Below are positions 32,610 through 43,395 of a stretch of 64,000 nucleotides of DNA, piece after piece (within the stretch, counting starts at the first letter, position 1; each line of letters opens with the position of its first letter). The stretch covers positions 124,001 through 188,000 of the forward strand of contig NZ_JMPP01000067.1 in the NCBI RefSeq assembly GCF_000735435.1, written 5' to 3'. Source of the DNA: Klebsiella planticola ATCC 33531 (GTDB lineage: Bacteria > Pseudomonadota > Gammaproteobacteria > Enterobacterales > Enterobacteriaceae). The translations under genes and the position numbers were made by a program. Under the pieces are notes generated by a model, which made no database searches, was not told the origin of the DNA, and saw nothing but the letters and a program-made list of their open reading frames with translations.

Positions 32610-34058
32610 TTACGGGCGGTAAACCTTCACGTTCTCAAAGCCCTGCTCACGCAGGTACAGCGCCTGCAGACGGCTCATCACGCCGCGTTCGCACCACAGC
32701 AGCCAGGTTTTGCTCTGGTCGAGATTGCCGAACTGGGTGCTCAGCTTGTAGAACGGTAATGACACAACGTCAACGCCTTCAACCTTCAGCGGCTTTTCAT
32801 CCTGTTCGTCTACGGAACGAATATCCAGAATGACGTCGTTCGGGCTAAAGCCGGTCACGGTTTCAACTTCCACCACTTCCTGCTGAGTCTGCTGGGCGAT
32901 ATCGCGAATATCCACGTTATTCGCTTCCGCCACCACTTTATCGAGGATGCTAAAGTCGAAGTTCTCTTCTTCTGCTTCAATCTTCGCCTTCACCGCTTTC
33001 ACGGTCGGGCTCTTCGAAATCACGCCGCAATACTCCGGCATGGTGCGGGCAAAATCTTCGGTACCGATTTCACGGGCCAGGTCGATGATGTGCTCTTTAT
33101 CGTGCGAAATCAGCGGACGCAGAATCAGGGTGTCGGAGACATTGTCAATCAGACGCAGGTTGGTCAGAGTCTGGCTGGACACCTGGCCCAGCGCTTCGCC
33201 GGTCACCAGCGCCTGCACGCCATAGCGCTCGGCTACTTTCGACGCCGCACGGATCATCATGCGCTTCAGCACCACGCCCATCTGGCCATCGTCGACTTTT
33301 TCGAGGATCTCCCCCACGACCGGTTCGAAGTTAATCGCCACGAAACGAACGCGGTGCGAGCTGCCGAAGCGGTTCCACAGGTAGTGCGCCACCTGACGAA
33401 CGCCAATTTCATGCGCCGCGCCGCCAAGATTAAAGAAGCAGTAGTGCACGCGACAACCGCGACGCATCAGCATGTAGCTGGAAACTCCGGAGTCGAAGCC
33501 GCCGGAAATCAGCGACAGCACATCTTCCTGAGTGCCGATCGGGAAACCACCGATCCCTTCGTAGCGCCCTTTTACCAGCAGCAGACGATCGTTTTCAATT
33601 TCCAGATTGACCGTAATATCCGGGTCAGTCAGCTTCACGCGCGCCGTTTCGATATGCTGGTTCAGGCCACCGCCGACGTAGCGTTCCACTTCGATAGAGG
33701 TAAACTCATGCTTGCCGCGACGTTTTACGCGCACGCAGAAGGTTTTGCCTTCCAGCGCTTCACGCCACAGCGGCAACGTTTTCTCAAAAATATCGTGCAG
33801 TGAGGTAAACGGGACGTCTTCGACTTCCAGAATATGGTGGATACCCGGGATTCGGGTCAGCGCATCGCGAATAATCGGACGCTGATTTTCGTCTTTCGCG
33901 CGAACTTCGATATGATCCCAATGACGAACGACGGCAAGCGTCTCATCATAGTTTTTGAGAACGTTACGAATGTTCCCGGTTAAGATCTTAATGAAGCGCA
34001 ATCTCACGGATTGGCTTTTGATGGTGATTTCCGGGAACAATTTAATGATAAACTTCAT
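32610..34058 (-). CDS. thiI: tRNA 4-thiouridylase / thiazole sulfur transferase ThiI
   Basis: A 482-residue cytoplasmic enzyme that carries sulfur from IscS for 4-thiouridine at tRNA position 8 and for the thiamine thiazole. Domain order: N-terminal ferredoxin-like and THUMP (1 to ~170), PP-loop ATPase with SGGFDSG near 183-189, and a C-terminal rhodanese domain with the persulfide Cys in [10 protein letters not shown] (about 456). The disulfide partner lies in [10 protein letters not shown] (about 344). The rhodanese extension is intact. Start and length equal E. coli ThiI. It is divergent from xseB. Confidence 0.98.
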   Translation of the reverse strand: MKFIIKLFPEITIKSQSVRLRFIKILTGNIRNVLKNYDETLAVVRHWDHIEVRAKDENQRPIIRDALTRIPGIHHILEVEDVPFTSLHDIFEKTLPLWREALEGKTFCVRVKRRGKHEFTSIEVERYVGGGLNQHIETARVKLTDPDITVNLEIENDRLLLVKGRYEGIGGFPIGTQEDVLSLISGGFDSGVSSYMLMRRGCRVHYCFFNLGGAAHEIGVRQVAHYLWNRFGSSHRVRFVAINFEPVVGEILEKVDDGQMGVVLKRMMIRAASKVAERYGVQALVTGEALGQVSSQTLTNLRLIDNVSDTLILRPLISHDKEHIIDLAREIGTEDFARTMPEYCGVISKSPTVKAVKAKIEAEEENFDFSILDKVVAEANNVDIRDIAQQTQQEVVEVETVTGFSPNDVILDIRSVDEQDEKPLKVEGVDVVSLPFYKLSTQFGNLDQSKTWLLWCERGVMSRLQALYLREQGFENVKVYRP

Positions 34059-34360
34059 GGCGACAATAGTTCGTTGGCAAGCCCGACGGGGCTTTAAGCA
34101 AAAGTTGTACTGCAGTGCACCGCGGTGCCTGCATCCAGGGAGCGCAGTATATCACCATTGAGTACATTGCGCCTCGCATTGCGCGTTTTACATAAAATCA
34201 TTCAGGATGCTCCCGCGCGACGGGGGCATAACCCACTTGCCAGCCACCCGTTTGCGCGCTTTCGGCAACGATTCCGCGAAAGGATGAGGTGTATATTTGC
34301 TTAACCACGTGACTTCGTTACCATATTGGTGTCGCGACATTACAAGAGTCTATATTCACT
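34059..34360. promoter_or_regulatory. thiI-xseB divergent region with two stem-loops
   Basis: A 302-bp region without a gene. Close to thiI, AAGCCC (34079-34084) and GGGCTT (34089-34094) form a short hairpin in its leader. Further up lies a stronger dyad: TGCAG (34111) and CTGCA (34129-34133) flank the perfect palindrome GCACCGCGGTGC (34117-34128). These could be leader structure or an operator. No thi-box was recognised. Promoters for both genes should lie here, but I could not fix their positions. Confidence 0.5.
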
Positions 34361-34603
34361 ATGCCAAAGAAAAATGAGGCCCCGGCCAGCTTTGAAACCG
34401 CCCTGGGCGAGCTGGAGCAGATTGTTAATCGTCTGGAAAGCGGCGCGCTGCCGTTAGAAGAGGCGCTCAGCGAATTTGAGCGCGGCGTACAGCTGGCGCG
34501 CCAGGGGCAGGCCCGATTGCAGCAGGCCGAACAGCGCGTCCAGATTCTGCTGGCCGACAGCGAGGATAGCCCGCTGACGCCGTTGACACCGGATGCTGAA
34601 TAA
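34361..34603 (+). CDS. xseB: exodeoxyribonuclease VII small subunit
   Basis: An 80-residue, mostly helical subunit ([39 protein letters not shown]) that binds the long coiled arms of XseA in exonuclease VII, a single-strand DNA nuclease. It is the first gene of xseB-ispA-dxs-yajO. Its TAA is immediately followed by the ispA ATG, so the two are coupled. Confidence 0.97.
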   Translation: MPKKNEAPASFETALGELEQIVNRLESGALPLEEALSEFERGVQLARQGQARLQQAEQRVQILLADSEDSPLTPLTPDAE

Positions 34604-35503
34604 ATGGACTTCTCGCAACAATTACACGCTTGCGTTGAGCAGGCCAACGACGCGCTACGCCGTTTCCTCGCTCCGCTGCCTTTTCAGAACACTCCACTGG
34701 TTGAAGCCATGCAGTACGGCGCACTATTAGGCGGAAAACGCCTGCGTCCGTTCCTCGTCTATGCCACCGGCGAAATGTTCGGCGTCAGCCGGACAACGCT
34801 GGACGCGCCGGCCGCCGCCGTCGAATGCATCCATGCTTACTCTCTGATGCATGACGATCTGCCCGCTATGGACGACGACGATCTGCGCCGCGGTCTGCCG
34901 ACCTGCCACATTAAATTTGGCGAAGCGAACGCAATTCTTGCCGGAGATGCCCTACAAACGCTGGCATTTTCTATACTGAGTGATGCGCCGATGCCTGAAG
35001 TGCCGGACAGCGATCGTCTGGCGATGGTTTCGACGCTGGCTCACGCCAGCGGCGTCGCCGGAATGTGCGGCGGACAGGCGCTGGATCTGGAAGCCGAAGG
35101 TCATCAGGTTGACCTGCAGGCGCTGGAGCGGATTCATCGCCACAAAACCGGCGCGCTGATCTGCGCCGCGGTGCGCATGGGCGCGCTGAGCGCAGGTGAA
35201 CGCGGCCGCGCGGCCCTGCCGGCGCTCGATCGCTTTGCGCAAAATATCGGTCTCGCCTTCCAGGTCCAGGATGACATTCTTGACGTGGTAGGGGATACTG
35301 CGACCCTTGGCAAACGTCAGGGAGCTGACCAGCAGCTAGGCAAAAGTACCTATCCTGCGCTTCTGGGACTTGAACAAGCGCGTAAAAAAGCGCATGACCT
35401 GATTGAAGACGCCCGTCAGTCGCTGAGTGAGCTGGCCGCGCAATCTCTGGATACTACGGCACTGGAAGCGCTCGCGAATTACATAATTCAGCGCGATAAA
35501 TAA
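34604..35503 (+). CDS. ispA: farnesyl diphosphate synthase
   Basis: A 299-residue prenyltransferase that condenses IPP with DMAPP and GPP to make farnesyl diphosphate for quinones, undecaprenyl phosphate and haem O (see cyoE). The first aspartate-rich motif lies in MHDDLPAMDDDDLRRG and the second in FQVQDDILDVVGD. No gap separates it from xseB, and dxs starts 16 bp downstream, joining two steps of isoprenoid synthesis. Confidence 0.98.
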   Translation: MDFSQQLHACVEQANDALRRFLAPLPFQNTPLVEAMQYGALLGGKRLRPFLVYATGEMFGVSRTTLDAPAAAVECIHAYSLMHDDLPAMDDDDLRRGLPTCHIKFGEANAILAGDALQTLAFSILSDAPMPEVPDSDRLAMVSTLAHASGVAGMCGGQALDLEAEGHQVDLQALERIHRHKTGALICAAVRMGALSAGERGRAALPALDRFAQNIGLAFQVQDDILDVVGDTATLGKRQGADQQLGKSTYPALLGLEQARKKAHDLIEDARQSLSELAAQSLDTTALEALANYIIQRDK

Positions 35504-35519
35504 ACAATAAGAGTCTCTG

Positions 35520-37382
35520 ATGAGTTTTGATATTGCCAAATACCCGACCCTGGCACTGGTGGATTCCACCCAGGAGTTGCGTTTGTTGCCGAAAGACAGC
35601 CTGCCGAAACTGTGCGACGAACTCCGGCGCTACCTGCTGGACAGCGTCAGCCGTTCCAGCGGGCATTTTGCCTCCGGCCTCGGCACGGTCGAACTGACCG
35701 TGGCGCTTCACTACGTCTATAACACGCCTTTTGACCGTTTAATTTGGGACGTGGGCCACCAGGCCTACCCGCATAAAATTCTGACCGGGCGCCGCGATAA
35801 AATCGGCACCATTCGTCAGAAAGGCGGGCTGCATCCGTTCCCGTGGCGCGGCGAAAGCGAATATGACGTTCTGAGCGTCGGCCACTCATCAACCTCCATT
35901 TCTGCGGGTATCGGAGTGGCGATTGCCGCGGCGAAAGAAGACAAACAGCGGCGTGCGGTCTGCGTCATTGGCGACGGTGCCATTACCGCAGGTATGGCGT
36001 TTGAGGCGATGAACCATGCGGGCGATATCAAACCCGATCTGCTGGTGGTGCTGAACGACAACGAAATGTCGATCTCCGAAAATGTCGGCGCGCTGAATAA
36101 TCATCTGGCGCAGCTGCTCTCCGGAAAACTGTACTCTACGCTGCGCGAAGGCGGTAAAAAGGTCTTCTCTGGCGTGCCGCCGATTAAAGAGCTGCTCAAA
36201 CGTACCGAAGAACATCTCAAAGGGATGGTCGTTCCCGGAACTCTGTTTGAAGAGCTGGGCTTTAACTACATCGGCCCGGTGGACGGTCACGATGTACTCG
36301 GTCTGGTCAATACGCTGAAAAATATGCGCGACCTGAAAGGGCCGCAGTTCCTGCATATTATGACCAAAAAAGGTCGCGGCTATGAGCCGGCGGAAAAAGA
36401 CCCGATTACCTTCCACGCGGTGCCGAAATTTGACCATACCAGCGGAGTCCTGCCGAAAAGCAGCGGCGGCCTGCCCTCCTACTCGAAAATTTTTGGCGAC
36501 TGGCTGTGCGAAACCGCGGCGAAAGACAGCAAGCTGATGGCCGTTACGCCGGCTATGCGCGAAGGCTCGGGCATGGTCGAGTTTTCCAGAAAATACCCTG
36601 ACCAGTATTTCGATGTGGCGATTGCGGAACAGCACGCGGTGACGTTCGCCGCCGGCCTGGCGATCGGCGACTACAAGCCGGTGGTGGCCATCTACTCCAC
36701 CTTCTTGCAGCGCGCCTACGATCAGCTGATCCACGATGTCGCTATCCAGAAGCTGCCGGTTCTGTTTGCCATCGACCGCGCGGGAATCGTCGGCGCCGAC
36801 GGACAAACGCACCAGGGTGCATTCGATCTCTCCTTCCTGCGCTGTATCCCGGATATGGTGATCATGACGCCGAGCGACGAAAACGAGTGCCGTCAGATGC
36901 TCTACACCGGCTATCACTACAATGAAGGGCCGAGCGCGGTTCGCTACCCGCGCGGTACCGGCACCGGCGCCACGCTGGAGCCGCTGGCTTCACTGCCGAT
37001 CGGCAAAGGCGTGGTGAAACGCACGGGCGAAAAGGTGGCGATACTCAACTTCGGCACTCTGCTGCCGGAAGCGGCGCAGGTGGCAGACAAGCTCAACGCC
37101 ACGCTGGTCGATATGCGTTTTGTCAAACCCCTTGATGATGCGCTTATTTTGCAGCTTGCCGCCGACCACGATGTGCTGGTAACTGTGGAAGAGAATGCCA
37201 TTATGGGCGGCGCGGGTAGCGGCGTGAATGAGCTGCTGATGGCCCATCGCCGTGTGGTTCCGGTGCTGAATATCGGCCTGCCGGACTTCTTTATTCCCCA
37301 GGGAACCCAGGAAGAAGTGCGCGCCGACCTCGGCCTTGATGCCGCCGGTATCGAAGCCAAAATCACCGCCTGGCTGGTCTGA
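35520..37382 (+). CDS. dxs: 1-deoxy-D-xylulose-5-phosphate synthase
   Basis: A 620-residue thiamine-diphosphate enzyme, first step of the MEP isoprenoid pathway: pyruvate plus glyceraldehyde 3-phosphate gives DXP. DXP also feeds thiazole and pyridoxal synthesis. The TPP-binding motif starts at [15 protein letters not shown] and the transketolase pyrimidine domain at about residue 320 ([10 protein letters not shown]), with the conserved Glu in [13 protein letters not shown]. Length and start match E. coli. It is in one operon with xseB and ispA. Confidence 0.99.
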   Translation: MSFDIAKYPTLALVDSTQELRLLPKDSLPKLCDELRRYLLDSVSRSSGHFASGLGTVELTVALHYVYNTPFDRLIWDVGHQAYPHKILTGRRDKIGTIRQKGGLHPFPWRGESEYDVLSVGHSSTSISAGIGVAIAAAKEDKQRRAVCVIGDGAITAGMAFEAMNHAGDIKPDLLVVLNDNEMSISENVGALNNHLAQLLSGKLYSTLREGGKKVFSGVPPIKELLKRTEEHLKGMVVPGTLFEELGFNYIGPVDGHDVLGLVNTLKNMRDLKGPQFLHIMTKKGRGYEPAEKDPITFHAVPKFDHTSGVLPKSSGGLPSYSKIFGDWLCETAAKDSKLMAVTPAMREGSGMVEFSRKYPDQYFDVAIAEQHAVTFAAGLAIGDYKPVVAIYSTFLQRAYDQLIHDVAIQKLPVLFAIDRAGIVGADGQTHQGAFDLSFLRCIPDMVIMTPSDENECRQMLYTGYHYNEGPSAVRYPRGTGTGATLEPLASLPIGKGVVKRTGEKVAILNFGTLLPEAAQVADKLNATLVDMRFVKPLDDALILQLAADHDVLVTVEENAIMGGAGSGVNELLMAHRRVVPVLNIGLPDFFIPQGTQEEVRADLGLDAAGIEAKITAWLV

Positions 37383-37449
37383 ATCCTCTCCGCTAACGGC
37401 GCCTGCTATGCTTAAAGGATACCCTTTTTGTTGATAGCAGGAGCCGTTC

Positions 37450-38424
37450 ATGCACTACATCACACCTGAAGCAACCCACCTGCGGGTCTCCCGGCTTTGT
37501 CTCGGCTGTATGACCTTTGGCGAGCCGGATCGGGGCAAGCACGCCTGGACCCTGCCTGAAGAGAGCAGCCGACCGCTCATTCAACGTGCGCTGGAAGGCG
37601 GCATCAACTTTTTTGATACCGCAAACAGCTACTCAGACGGCAGCAGCGAAGAGATTGTCGGTCGCGCGCTACGCGATTTCGCCCGCCGCGACGAAGTGGT
37701 GGTGGCCACGAAGGTATATCACCAGGTCGGGGATCTGCCGGAGGGCCTCTCGCGTGCGCAAATCCTGCGCTCTATCGACGACAGCCTGCGCCGTTTAGGT
37801 ATGGAATATGTCGATCTGCTGCAGATCCATCGCTGGGATTACAGCACGCCGATTGAAGAGACCCTGGAAGCGCTGAATGAGGTCGTTAAGGCCGGGAAAG
37901 CACGTTATATTGGCGCCTCATCGATGCACGCCCGCCAGTTTGCGCAGGCGCTACAGCTTCAGGAGAGCAACGGCTGGGCGCGCTTTGTCACCATGCAGGA
38001 TCATTACAACCTGATCTATCGTGAAGAAGAGAACGAGATGCTGCCGCTGTGCCAACGTGCTGGCGTATCGGTCATCCCCTGGAGCCCGCTGGCGCGGGGT
38101 CGCCTCACCCGTCCGTGGGGCGAAACCACGGCCCGGCTGGTCTCTGATGAGTTTGGTCAATCGCTCTACAGCGCCAGCGATGAAAACGATGCGCAGATTG
38201 CACAGAATCTTGCTGAAGTGGCGGAAGAACTCGGTGCCAACCGCGCCCAGGTGGCGCTGGCCTGGCTGCTGAGCAAGCCCGGTGTCGCCGCGCCAATCGT
38301 CGGAGCCTCCAGACAGGAGCAGCTCGACGAGCTGCTGGGGGCGGTGGATTTAACGCTGACGCCCGAACAGGTAGAAAAGCTGGAGGCGCCGTACAAGCCG
38401 CATCCGATTGTGGGTTTTAAATAA
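37450..38424 (+). CDS. yajO: aldo/keto reductase YajO
   Basis: A 324-residue NADPH-dependent AKR with the family tetrad Asp56, Tyr61, Lys88 and His127 (FFDTANSYSDG, ATKVYHQ, LLQIHRWD). E. coli YajO is a broad aldehyde/ketone reductase linked to thiamine or xylulose metabolism, though its physiological substrate is unsettled. It follows dxs by 67 bp and may be read through from it. The start MHYITPEATH is preceded by GCAGGAG. Confidence 0.94.
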   Translation: MHYITPEATHLRVSRLCLGCMTFGEPDRGKHAWTLPEESSRPLIQRALEGGINFFDTANSYSDGSSEEIVGRALRDFARRDEVVVATKVYHQVGDLPEGLSRAQILRSIDDSLRRLGMEYVDLLQIHRWDYSTPIEETLEALNEVVKAGKARYIGASSMHARQFAQALQLQESNGWARFVTMQDHYNLIYREEENEMLPLCQRAGVSVIPWSPLARGRLTRPWGETTARLVSDEFGQSLYSASDENDAQIAQNLAEVAEELGANRAQVALAWLLSKPGVAAPIVGASRQEQLDELLGAVDLTLTPEQVEKLEAPYKPHPIVGFK

Positions 38425-38431
38425 GCGAGCC

Positions 38432-38452
38432 GCCCGGGCCACAGGCCCGGGC
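38432..38452. terminator. GC-rich stem-loop between yajO and pgpA
   Basis: A perfect 9-bp repeat GCCCGGGCC-ACA-GGCCCGGGC sits between convergent genes. There is no T-run on either side, so it may be a Rho-linked 3' end or mRNA-stabilising structure rather than a classical terminator. Confidence 0.5.
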
Positions 38453-38474
38453 AAACTCACCCCGGGAAGTGAGC

Positions 38475-38981
38475 TCAGAAAAGACCAATCGGCCAGTGGT
38501 GGCCTATCAGATACAGCACGCCGGCGGAGATTACCCCGGCGACAATATCATCGACCATGATCCCCATCCCGCCGTGGATATTGCGGTCAAACCAGCGAAT
38601 CGGCCACGGTTTCCACATATCAAAAATACGGAAGATAACAAACCCGGCGACGACCCATTGCCAGTCAAGCGTCGGCAGCGCCATCAAGGTGATCCACATC
38701 CCGACAAACTCGTCCCAGACGATGCTCCCGTGGTCGTGCGTGCCCATATCTTTCGCCGTGCGATGGCAGATATAGACCCCGATACAGATGCCCATCATCA
38801 CCACCAGCGAATAGAGCTGCCAGGGGAGAAAGGTCATCAGATACCAGAACGGAATCGCCGCCAGCGACCCCATTGTGCCGGGCACCACGGGGCTTAACCC
38901 GCTGCCAAAACCGGTCGCCAGCAAATGCCAGGGATTCAGCATATTGAGGCGGCTTTTTGCGATATCTTTACTACGCACCAA
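38475..38981 (-). CDS. pgpA: phosphatidylglycerophosphatase A, non-ATG start
   Basis: A 168-residue inner-membrane phosphatase that converts phosphatidylglycerophosphate to phosphatidylglycerol. Conserved acidic segments [18 protein letters not shown] and WPIRWFDRN are present, with about four hydrophobic helices. There is no ATG at the usual start: the codon aligning with the E. coli ATG is ACG. Candidates are TTG at 38981, about 10 nt after AGGGG, or GTG at 38978; I chose the TTG. It overlaps the thiL 3' end by 11 bp and so is probably coupled to it. Confidence 0.93.
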   Translation of the reverse strand: MVRSKDIAKSRLNMLNPWHLLATGFGSGLSPVVPGTMGSLAAIPFWYLMTFLPWQLYSLVVMMGICIGVYICHRTAKDMGTHDHGSIVWDEFVGMWITLMALPTLDWQWVVAGFVIFRIFDMWKPWPIRWFDRNIHGGMGIMVDDIVAGVISAGVLYLIGHHWPIGLF

Positions 38982-39945
38982 AGTGATCGTACCCCTGTAA
39001 ATCCAGCTGGACCGGTTTACCGGATTGCATCAGCTGCAAACCGTCCGCCTCGGCGCTAATCTGTCCAATGCAGGTAAAGCGCGCCCCAAGCTGGCCGATA
39101 GCCAGATCAAGCGCGCCGCGGTTAAGTTCAGGCACGGTAAAGCACAGTTCGTAGTCTTCACCGCCAGAGAGCGCCCAGCGCAACGCCTGCTCCCTCTCCG
39201 CATGGCGCAGCAGCGCATCGGATACCGGCATCGCGTCAAGATCGATCCGCGCGCCGCAGCCGCTGGCCTTCAGAATGTGCCCCAGATCGGAGATAAGACC
39301 GTCGGACAGATCGATGGCCGAGCTGGCCAGATCGCGCAGCGCCTGTCCTTGTAACACGCGCGGCATCGGGCGCAAATGGCGCGCCAGCAGGTAGTCGGCG
39401 TCAGCCGCTGACTCCACCACCAGACGATCCTGCAAAATGGCCAATCCTGCGGCGCTGTCGCCGGGGGTGCCGGTGACGTATATCCAGTCGCCAGGCTTCG
39501 CACCGGAACGCTTCAGAGCGCGTCCTGGCGGGACAAAACCGTGAATACCCAGGGTCATCGACAGCGGACCGCGGGTAGTATCACCGCCGATCAGCTGCAT
39601 ATCGTAATAGTTGAGCTGCATGAACAGGCTATCGCTGAACGCTGCCAGCCACGCTTCATCCGCTTCCGGTAGCGTTAACGCCAGCGTCAACCACGCCGGT
39701 TCGGCGCCCATCGCCGCGAGATCGCTCAGATTGACCGCCAGCGCCTTGTAAGCCAGATCGGCAGGATCGATATCAGGTAAAAAATGGTTGCCCGCCACCA
39801 GGGTGTCGGTGCTGATTGCCAGCGTTTTTTTCTCGGGAATGTTCAGGAGAGCGCAGTCGTCGCCGATGCCGGTTTCCACATCGAGACGCATGCTTTTTAC
39901 GCGATCAAAATAACGGGCAATCAGGGAAAATTCGCCGCATGCCAT
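38971..39945 (-). CDS. thiL: thiamine-monophosphate kinase
   Basis: A 324-residue ATP-dependent kinase making thiamine diphosphate from the monophosphate. It is of the PurM/AIR-synthase-like fold: N-terminal [13 protein letters not shown] with metal-binding aspartates, [11 protein letters not shown], and [10 protein letters not shown] for nucleotide/phosphate binding. The start [13 protein letters not shown] is as in E. coli. It lies downstream of nusB with a long stem-loop in the 76-bp gap, and overlaps pgpA. Confidence 0.98.
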   Translation of the reverse strand: MACGEFSLIARYFDRVKSMRLDVETGIGDDCALLNIPEKKTLAISTDTLVAGNHFLPDIDPADLAYKALAVNLSDLAAMGAEPAWLTLALTLPEADEAWLAAFSDSLFMQLNYYDMQLIGGDTTRGPLSMTLGIHGFVPPGRALKRSGAKPGDWIYVTGTPGDSAAGLAILQDRLVVESAADADYLLARHLRPMPRVLQGQALRDLASSAIDLSDGLISDLGHILKASGCGARIDLDAMPVSDALLRHAEREQALRWALSGGEDYELCFTVPELNRGALDLAIGQLGARFTCIGQISAEADGLQLMQSGKPVQLDLQGYDHFGA

Positions 39946-39974
39946 ACGTTATGCCTCAGCAAAAGAAAAGAATA

Positions 39975-40016
39975 AGGCCGGACCTTGCGTGGATGACATC
40001 CCGCGAGACCCGGCCT
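39975..40016 (-). terminator. long stem-loop with U-rich 3' side between nusB and thiL
   Basis: Outer arms AGGCCGG (39975-39981) and CCGGCCT (40010-40016) are complementary, and the inner sequence pairs imperfectly. On the minus strand it is followed by TATTCTTTTCTTTTG, a broken U-tract. This looks like a partial terminator lowering thiL-pgpA expression relative to ribH-nusB. Confidence 0.65.
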
Positions 40017-40021
40017 GGAGT

Positions 40022-40441
40022 TTACTTTTTGTTGGGACGAATTGCCGGGGCTGCTTTGTCCAGCACGCCGTTAACAAACTTATGGCTATCTTCGGCGCCG
40101 AAGGTTTTCGCCAGTTCGATAGCTTCGTTAATCGCAACTTTGTACGGAACATCGTCACGTTTAGACAGCTCGAACAAGGCGATACGCAGTACCGCTTTCT
40201 CCACCTGACCCAGCTCTTCAAGCAGGCGGGACAGGTACGGCTTCATCAGGCCGTCGAGGTATGCGCTGTTAGTCGCCACTCCGGACAGCAGTTCGCGGAA
40301 ATACAGAACGTCGACATCTTTGACATCCTGTTCCGCCAGGAACTGGTATTCAACATCAGCGATGTCGTTCTGGGACAACTGCCAGGAGTAAAGCGCCTGG
40401 ACGGCACACTCACGGGCGCGGCGACGAGCAGCAGGTTTCAC
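40022..40441 (-). CDS. nusB: transcription antitermination factor NusB
   Basis: A 139-residue all-helical protein that with S10 (NusE) binds boxA RNA in rRNA antitermination. The N-terminal Arg-rich segment [20 protein letters not shown] and the C-terminal [21 protein letters not shown] are typical. It lies 22 bp after ribH on the minus strand, in the conserved ribH-nusB-thiL-pgpA order. Confidence 0.98.
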   Translation of the reverse strand: MKPAARRRARECAVQALYSWQLSQNDIADVEYQFLAEQDVKDVDVLYFRELLSGVATNSAYLDGLMKPYLSRLLEELGQVEKAVLRIALFELSKRDDVPYKVAINEAIELAKTFGAEDSHKFVNGVLDKAAPAIRPNKK

Positions 40442-40463
40442 GGAATTCCCCTTACAAAAAAAT

Positions 40464-40934
40464 TCAGGCCTTGATGGCTTTCAATACGTTAATCATTTCC
40501 AGCGCGGTCAGCGCAGCTTCTGCGCCTTTGTTACCGGCTTTGGTACCAGCGCGTTCGATGGCTTGTTCAATGCTTTCTGTCGTCAGAACACCAAAGGCTA
40601 CCGGGATTTCGCTGTCCTGCGCGACATGTGCGAGGCCATTGCTTGCTCCGCCAGCCACATATTCAAAGTGCGCGGTACCACCACGAATCACCGTACCCAG
40701 AGCAATCACTGCGTCATATTTACCGGTTTTAGCCAGCACGCCAGCCGCCAGCGGCAGCTCATACGCGCCTGGAACCCAAACAACGGTAATATTTTCATCT
40801 TTTACCTGACCGATGCGCTTGAGTGCGTCAATAGCACCTTCCAGCAGGCTGTCATTGATAAAGTTGTTGAAACGCGCAATGGTGATGGCGACGCGAGCGT
40901 CCGGGGTAGCAACGTTAGCTTCAATAATGTTCAT
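40464..40934 (-). CDS. ribH: 6,7-dimethyl-8-ribityllumazine synthase
   Basis: A 156-residue riboflavin enzyme (called ribE in E. coli) that condenses the ribityl pyrimidine with dihydroxybutanone phosphate; it assembles into a 60-subunit shell. Signature segments are [31 protein letters not shown] and the phosphate-site [10 protein letters not shown]. In E. coli ribD is directly upstream; here a repeat element fills much of the 213-bp gap, so a local promoter is more likely. It has a ribosome binding site GGAAGAG. Confidence 0.98.
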   Translation of the reverse strand: MNIIEANVATPDARVAITIARFNNFINDSLLEGAIDALKRIGQVKDENITVVWVPGAYELPLAAGVLAKTGKYDAVIALGTVIRGGTAHFEYVAGGASNGLAHVAQDSEIPVAFGVLTTESIEQAIERAGTKAGNKGAEAALTALEMINVLKAIKA

Positions 40935-40991
40935 ACTCTTCCTTCGGGTTCATATAGCCCCGCAAGGGGGGCGGATTCTATCATAATAATT

Positions 40992-41106
40992 TATACACTT
41001 CATCCTTCAAACTGCCTCCGCGTTGGCGGAGCCCGTCGCCCCCGGTCACTTACGGCTGTAAGCCGACGGGGATTCCCGGATTGGCCGCCTCGACGCATCT
41101 TGAATG
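40992..41106 (-). repeat. dispersed repeat, copy 1 (115 bp)
   Basis: Read on the minus strand it begins CATTCAAGATGCGTCGAGGC and ends GAGGCAGTTTGAAGGATGAA then GTGTATA. The same two ends, in the same order, flank the copies at 52890 and 61509. The middle holds an imperfect dyad (CCCCGTCGGCTTAC with GTAAGTGACCGGGG). It lies between ribD and ribH with its 3' end toward ribH. No open frame is inside; it has the size and structure of a non-autonomous intergenic repeat. Confidence 0.85.
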
Positions 41107-41147
41107 ATTTCGCGTAGCGATGCTGTTTTCCCTTGCAAAAGGGAAGA

Positions 41148-42251
41148 TCATGCGCCCACTAAATGCAGGCAAAGATCGGGGCCTACCTGGCGTATCTCGT
41201 TGAATTTGAAATGGGGGGCTGCGGCCAGTTTCTCAAGCCCCGGTAGCACGCACAGCCCGCGTGCGTCGCTGCCTAACAGTTTAGGCGCAATATAGACGAT
41301 AAGCTCGTCCACCAGCCCGGCCTGCAATAATGCGCCGGCGAGCGTCGGCCCCGCTTCCACCCAAATGCTGTTAACCTGCTGTTTGCCAAGCTGCATCATC
41401 AGTAACACCAGATCGAGATGGCCGTTATGTTCCGGCACCATCAGCGTTCGCACGCTTTCCGGCCAGCTGCGGTCATCGGCCTGAGTGCGGGCAAACAGCG
41501 TCTCTCCCGCCTGCTGCACGATGCGGTGCTCAGGGGTAACGCGATTATGGCTATCGATCACAATACGCAGCGGCTGGCGCAGGTTTTCCTGCGGATAGCG
41601 GGCGCGAATATCGGCATCGAGCTCTTCCCAGCGTACGGTTAATGCCGGATCGTCTGCCAGGACGGTCGCGCTGCTGGTCAGGATCGCATGGCTTTGCGCA
41701 CGCAGACGCTGCACGTCGCGTCGCGCCTGCGGCGAGGTAATCCACTGGCTTTCGCCGCTGGCCATCGCGGTGCGACCATCCAGAGAAGCGCCCATTTTTA
41801 GCTGTATGTAAGGGAAACCGGTGCGCATCCGCTTAAGAAAGCCTTTGTTCAGCGCTTCGGCTTCGCCCATCATCAGGCCGTGGCTGACGTCAATCCCTTC
41901 CTGCTGCAGGCGATACAGGCCGCGCCCCGCCACCTGCGGGTTGGGGTCCTGCATGGCGGCCACGACGCGGGAAACGCCCGCGGCAATCAGCGCGTCGCAG
42001 CACGGCGGCGTTCGGCCGTGATGACTGCAGGGTTCCAGCGTCACATAGGCAGTAGCGCCCCGGGCTTTTTCGCCGGCCATGCGCAGCGCATGCACTTCCG
42101 CATGCGGCTCGCCGGCGCGATAGTGAAAACCTTCGCCGACAATCTCACCGTCCTTGACGATCACACAGCCGACATTCGGATTGGGATGGGTCGTAAAGCG
42201 CCCGCGCTGCGCCAGCTTAAGCGCTCGCGCCATGTACATTTCGTCATGCAT
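41148..42251 (-). CDS. ribD: bifunctional pyrimidine deaminase/reductase RibD
   Basis: A 367-residue riboflavin enzyme. The N-terminal deaminase (1 to ~145) has the zinc motif HAEVHAL and PCSHHGRTPPC. The C-terminal reductase (~146-367) has KMGASLDGRTAMASGESQWI and the VEAGPTLAGALL loop. It deaminates and reduces the pyrimidine product of RibA. It starts 4 bp before the end of nrdR is reached (3-bp gap), so nrdR-ribD is coupled. Length as in E. coli. Confidence 0.98.
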   Translation of the reverse strand: MHDEMYMARALKLAQRGRFTTHPNPNVGCVIVKDGEIVGEGFHYRAGEPHAEVHALRMAGEKARGATAYVTLEPCSHHGRTPPCCDALIAAGVSRVVAAMQDPNPQVAGRGLYRLQQEGIDVSHGLMMGEAEALNKGFLKRMRTGFPYIQLKMGASLDGRTAMASGESQWITSPQARRDVQRLRAQSHAILTSSATVLADDPALTVRWEELDADIRARYPQENLRQPLRIVIDSHNRVTPEHRIVQQAGETLFARTQADDRSWPESVRTLMVPEHNGHLDLVLLMMQLGKQQVNSIWVEAGPTLAGALLQAGLVDELIVYIAPKLLGSDARGLCVLPGLEKLAAAPHFKFNEIRQVGPDLCLHLVGA

Positions 42252-42254
42252 GGC

Positions 42255-42740
<486 letters not shown>

Positions 42741-42846
42741 TTACCGCGAAGTGCCCCGACAACAAAGAAAGAGCTTTTGAGACAAAGGATCTATGGCTCG
42801 TGGACGGAGACGTTCTACCATGAAGTATCCCCTGAAAACGGAATCC

Positions 42847-43395
42847 ATGACCATGACAAGACGTTATTTGAAGCTGGCAATGCTGACCACTCTGTTCACA
42901 CTCAGCGCCTGCGCGCAGCAAAGTGAAGTCCGTCAAATGCATGAAAGCGTAAGCACGTTGAGCAAAGAGATGACTCAGCTTAATCAGCAGACGGTGAAAA
43001 TTACTCAGCAAAACGCGCTGAATGCGAAATCCAGCAGCGGCGTTTATCTTTTGCCCGGCGCCAATACCCCGGCGCGCCTCGAAAGCCAAATCGGCACATT
43101 GCGTATGTCGCTGCGTGACATCGCCGCCGACGCCGACGGTACCCGCCTGACGCTGCGTATCCAGGGGGAGTCAAACGACCCGCTGCCGGCGTTTAGCGCC
43201 ACCGTTGCCTGGGGGCAAATCACCGGCACCACGCAGAATTATCAGGAAGTTAACGTACACGATCGGCTGATTAGCGCCCCCGCCAGCATCCTGGCGCCGA
43301 GTGACGTTGATATTCCGCTACGTCTGAACGGCATCACGCCGGAGCAGCTCGGCTTCCTGCGCATTCACGATATCCAGCCCGCAACCGCGCAATAA
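42847..43395 (+). CDS. yajI: lipoprotein YajI (DUF3251)
   Basis: A ~182-residue predicted lipoprotein. The signal MTMTRRYLKLAMLTTLFTLSAC ends in a lipobox, followed by a short coiled-coil-like segment (VRQMHESVSTLSKEMTQLNQ) and a beta-rich C-terminal domain. Function unknown; it is in the E. coli yajI position between nrdR and tsx. The start is uncertain: ATG at 42847 and at 42853 both give a standard signal, and ATG at 42820 has the better GGAGA site but a longer N-terminus. Confidence 0.88.
   Translation: MTMTRRYLKLAMLTTLFTLSACAQQSEVRQMHESVSTLSKEMTQLNQQTVKITQQNALNAKSSSGVYLLPGANTPARLESQIGTLRMSLRDIAADADGTRLTLRIQGESNDPLPAFSATVAWGQITGTTQNYQEVNVHDRLISAPASILAPSDVDIPLRLNGITPEQLGFLRIHDIQPATAQ

Noticed and set aside
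35889-36917. 342-codon open frame opposite dxs
   Set aside because: Shadow of a highly conserved gene; no ribosome binding site and no family features.
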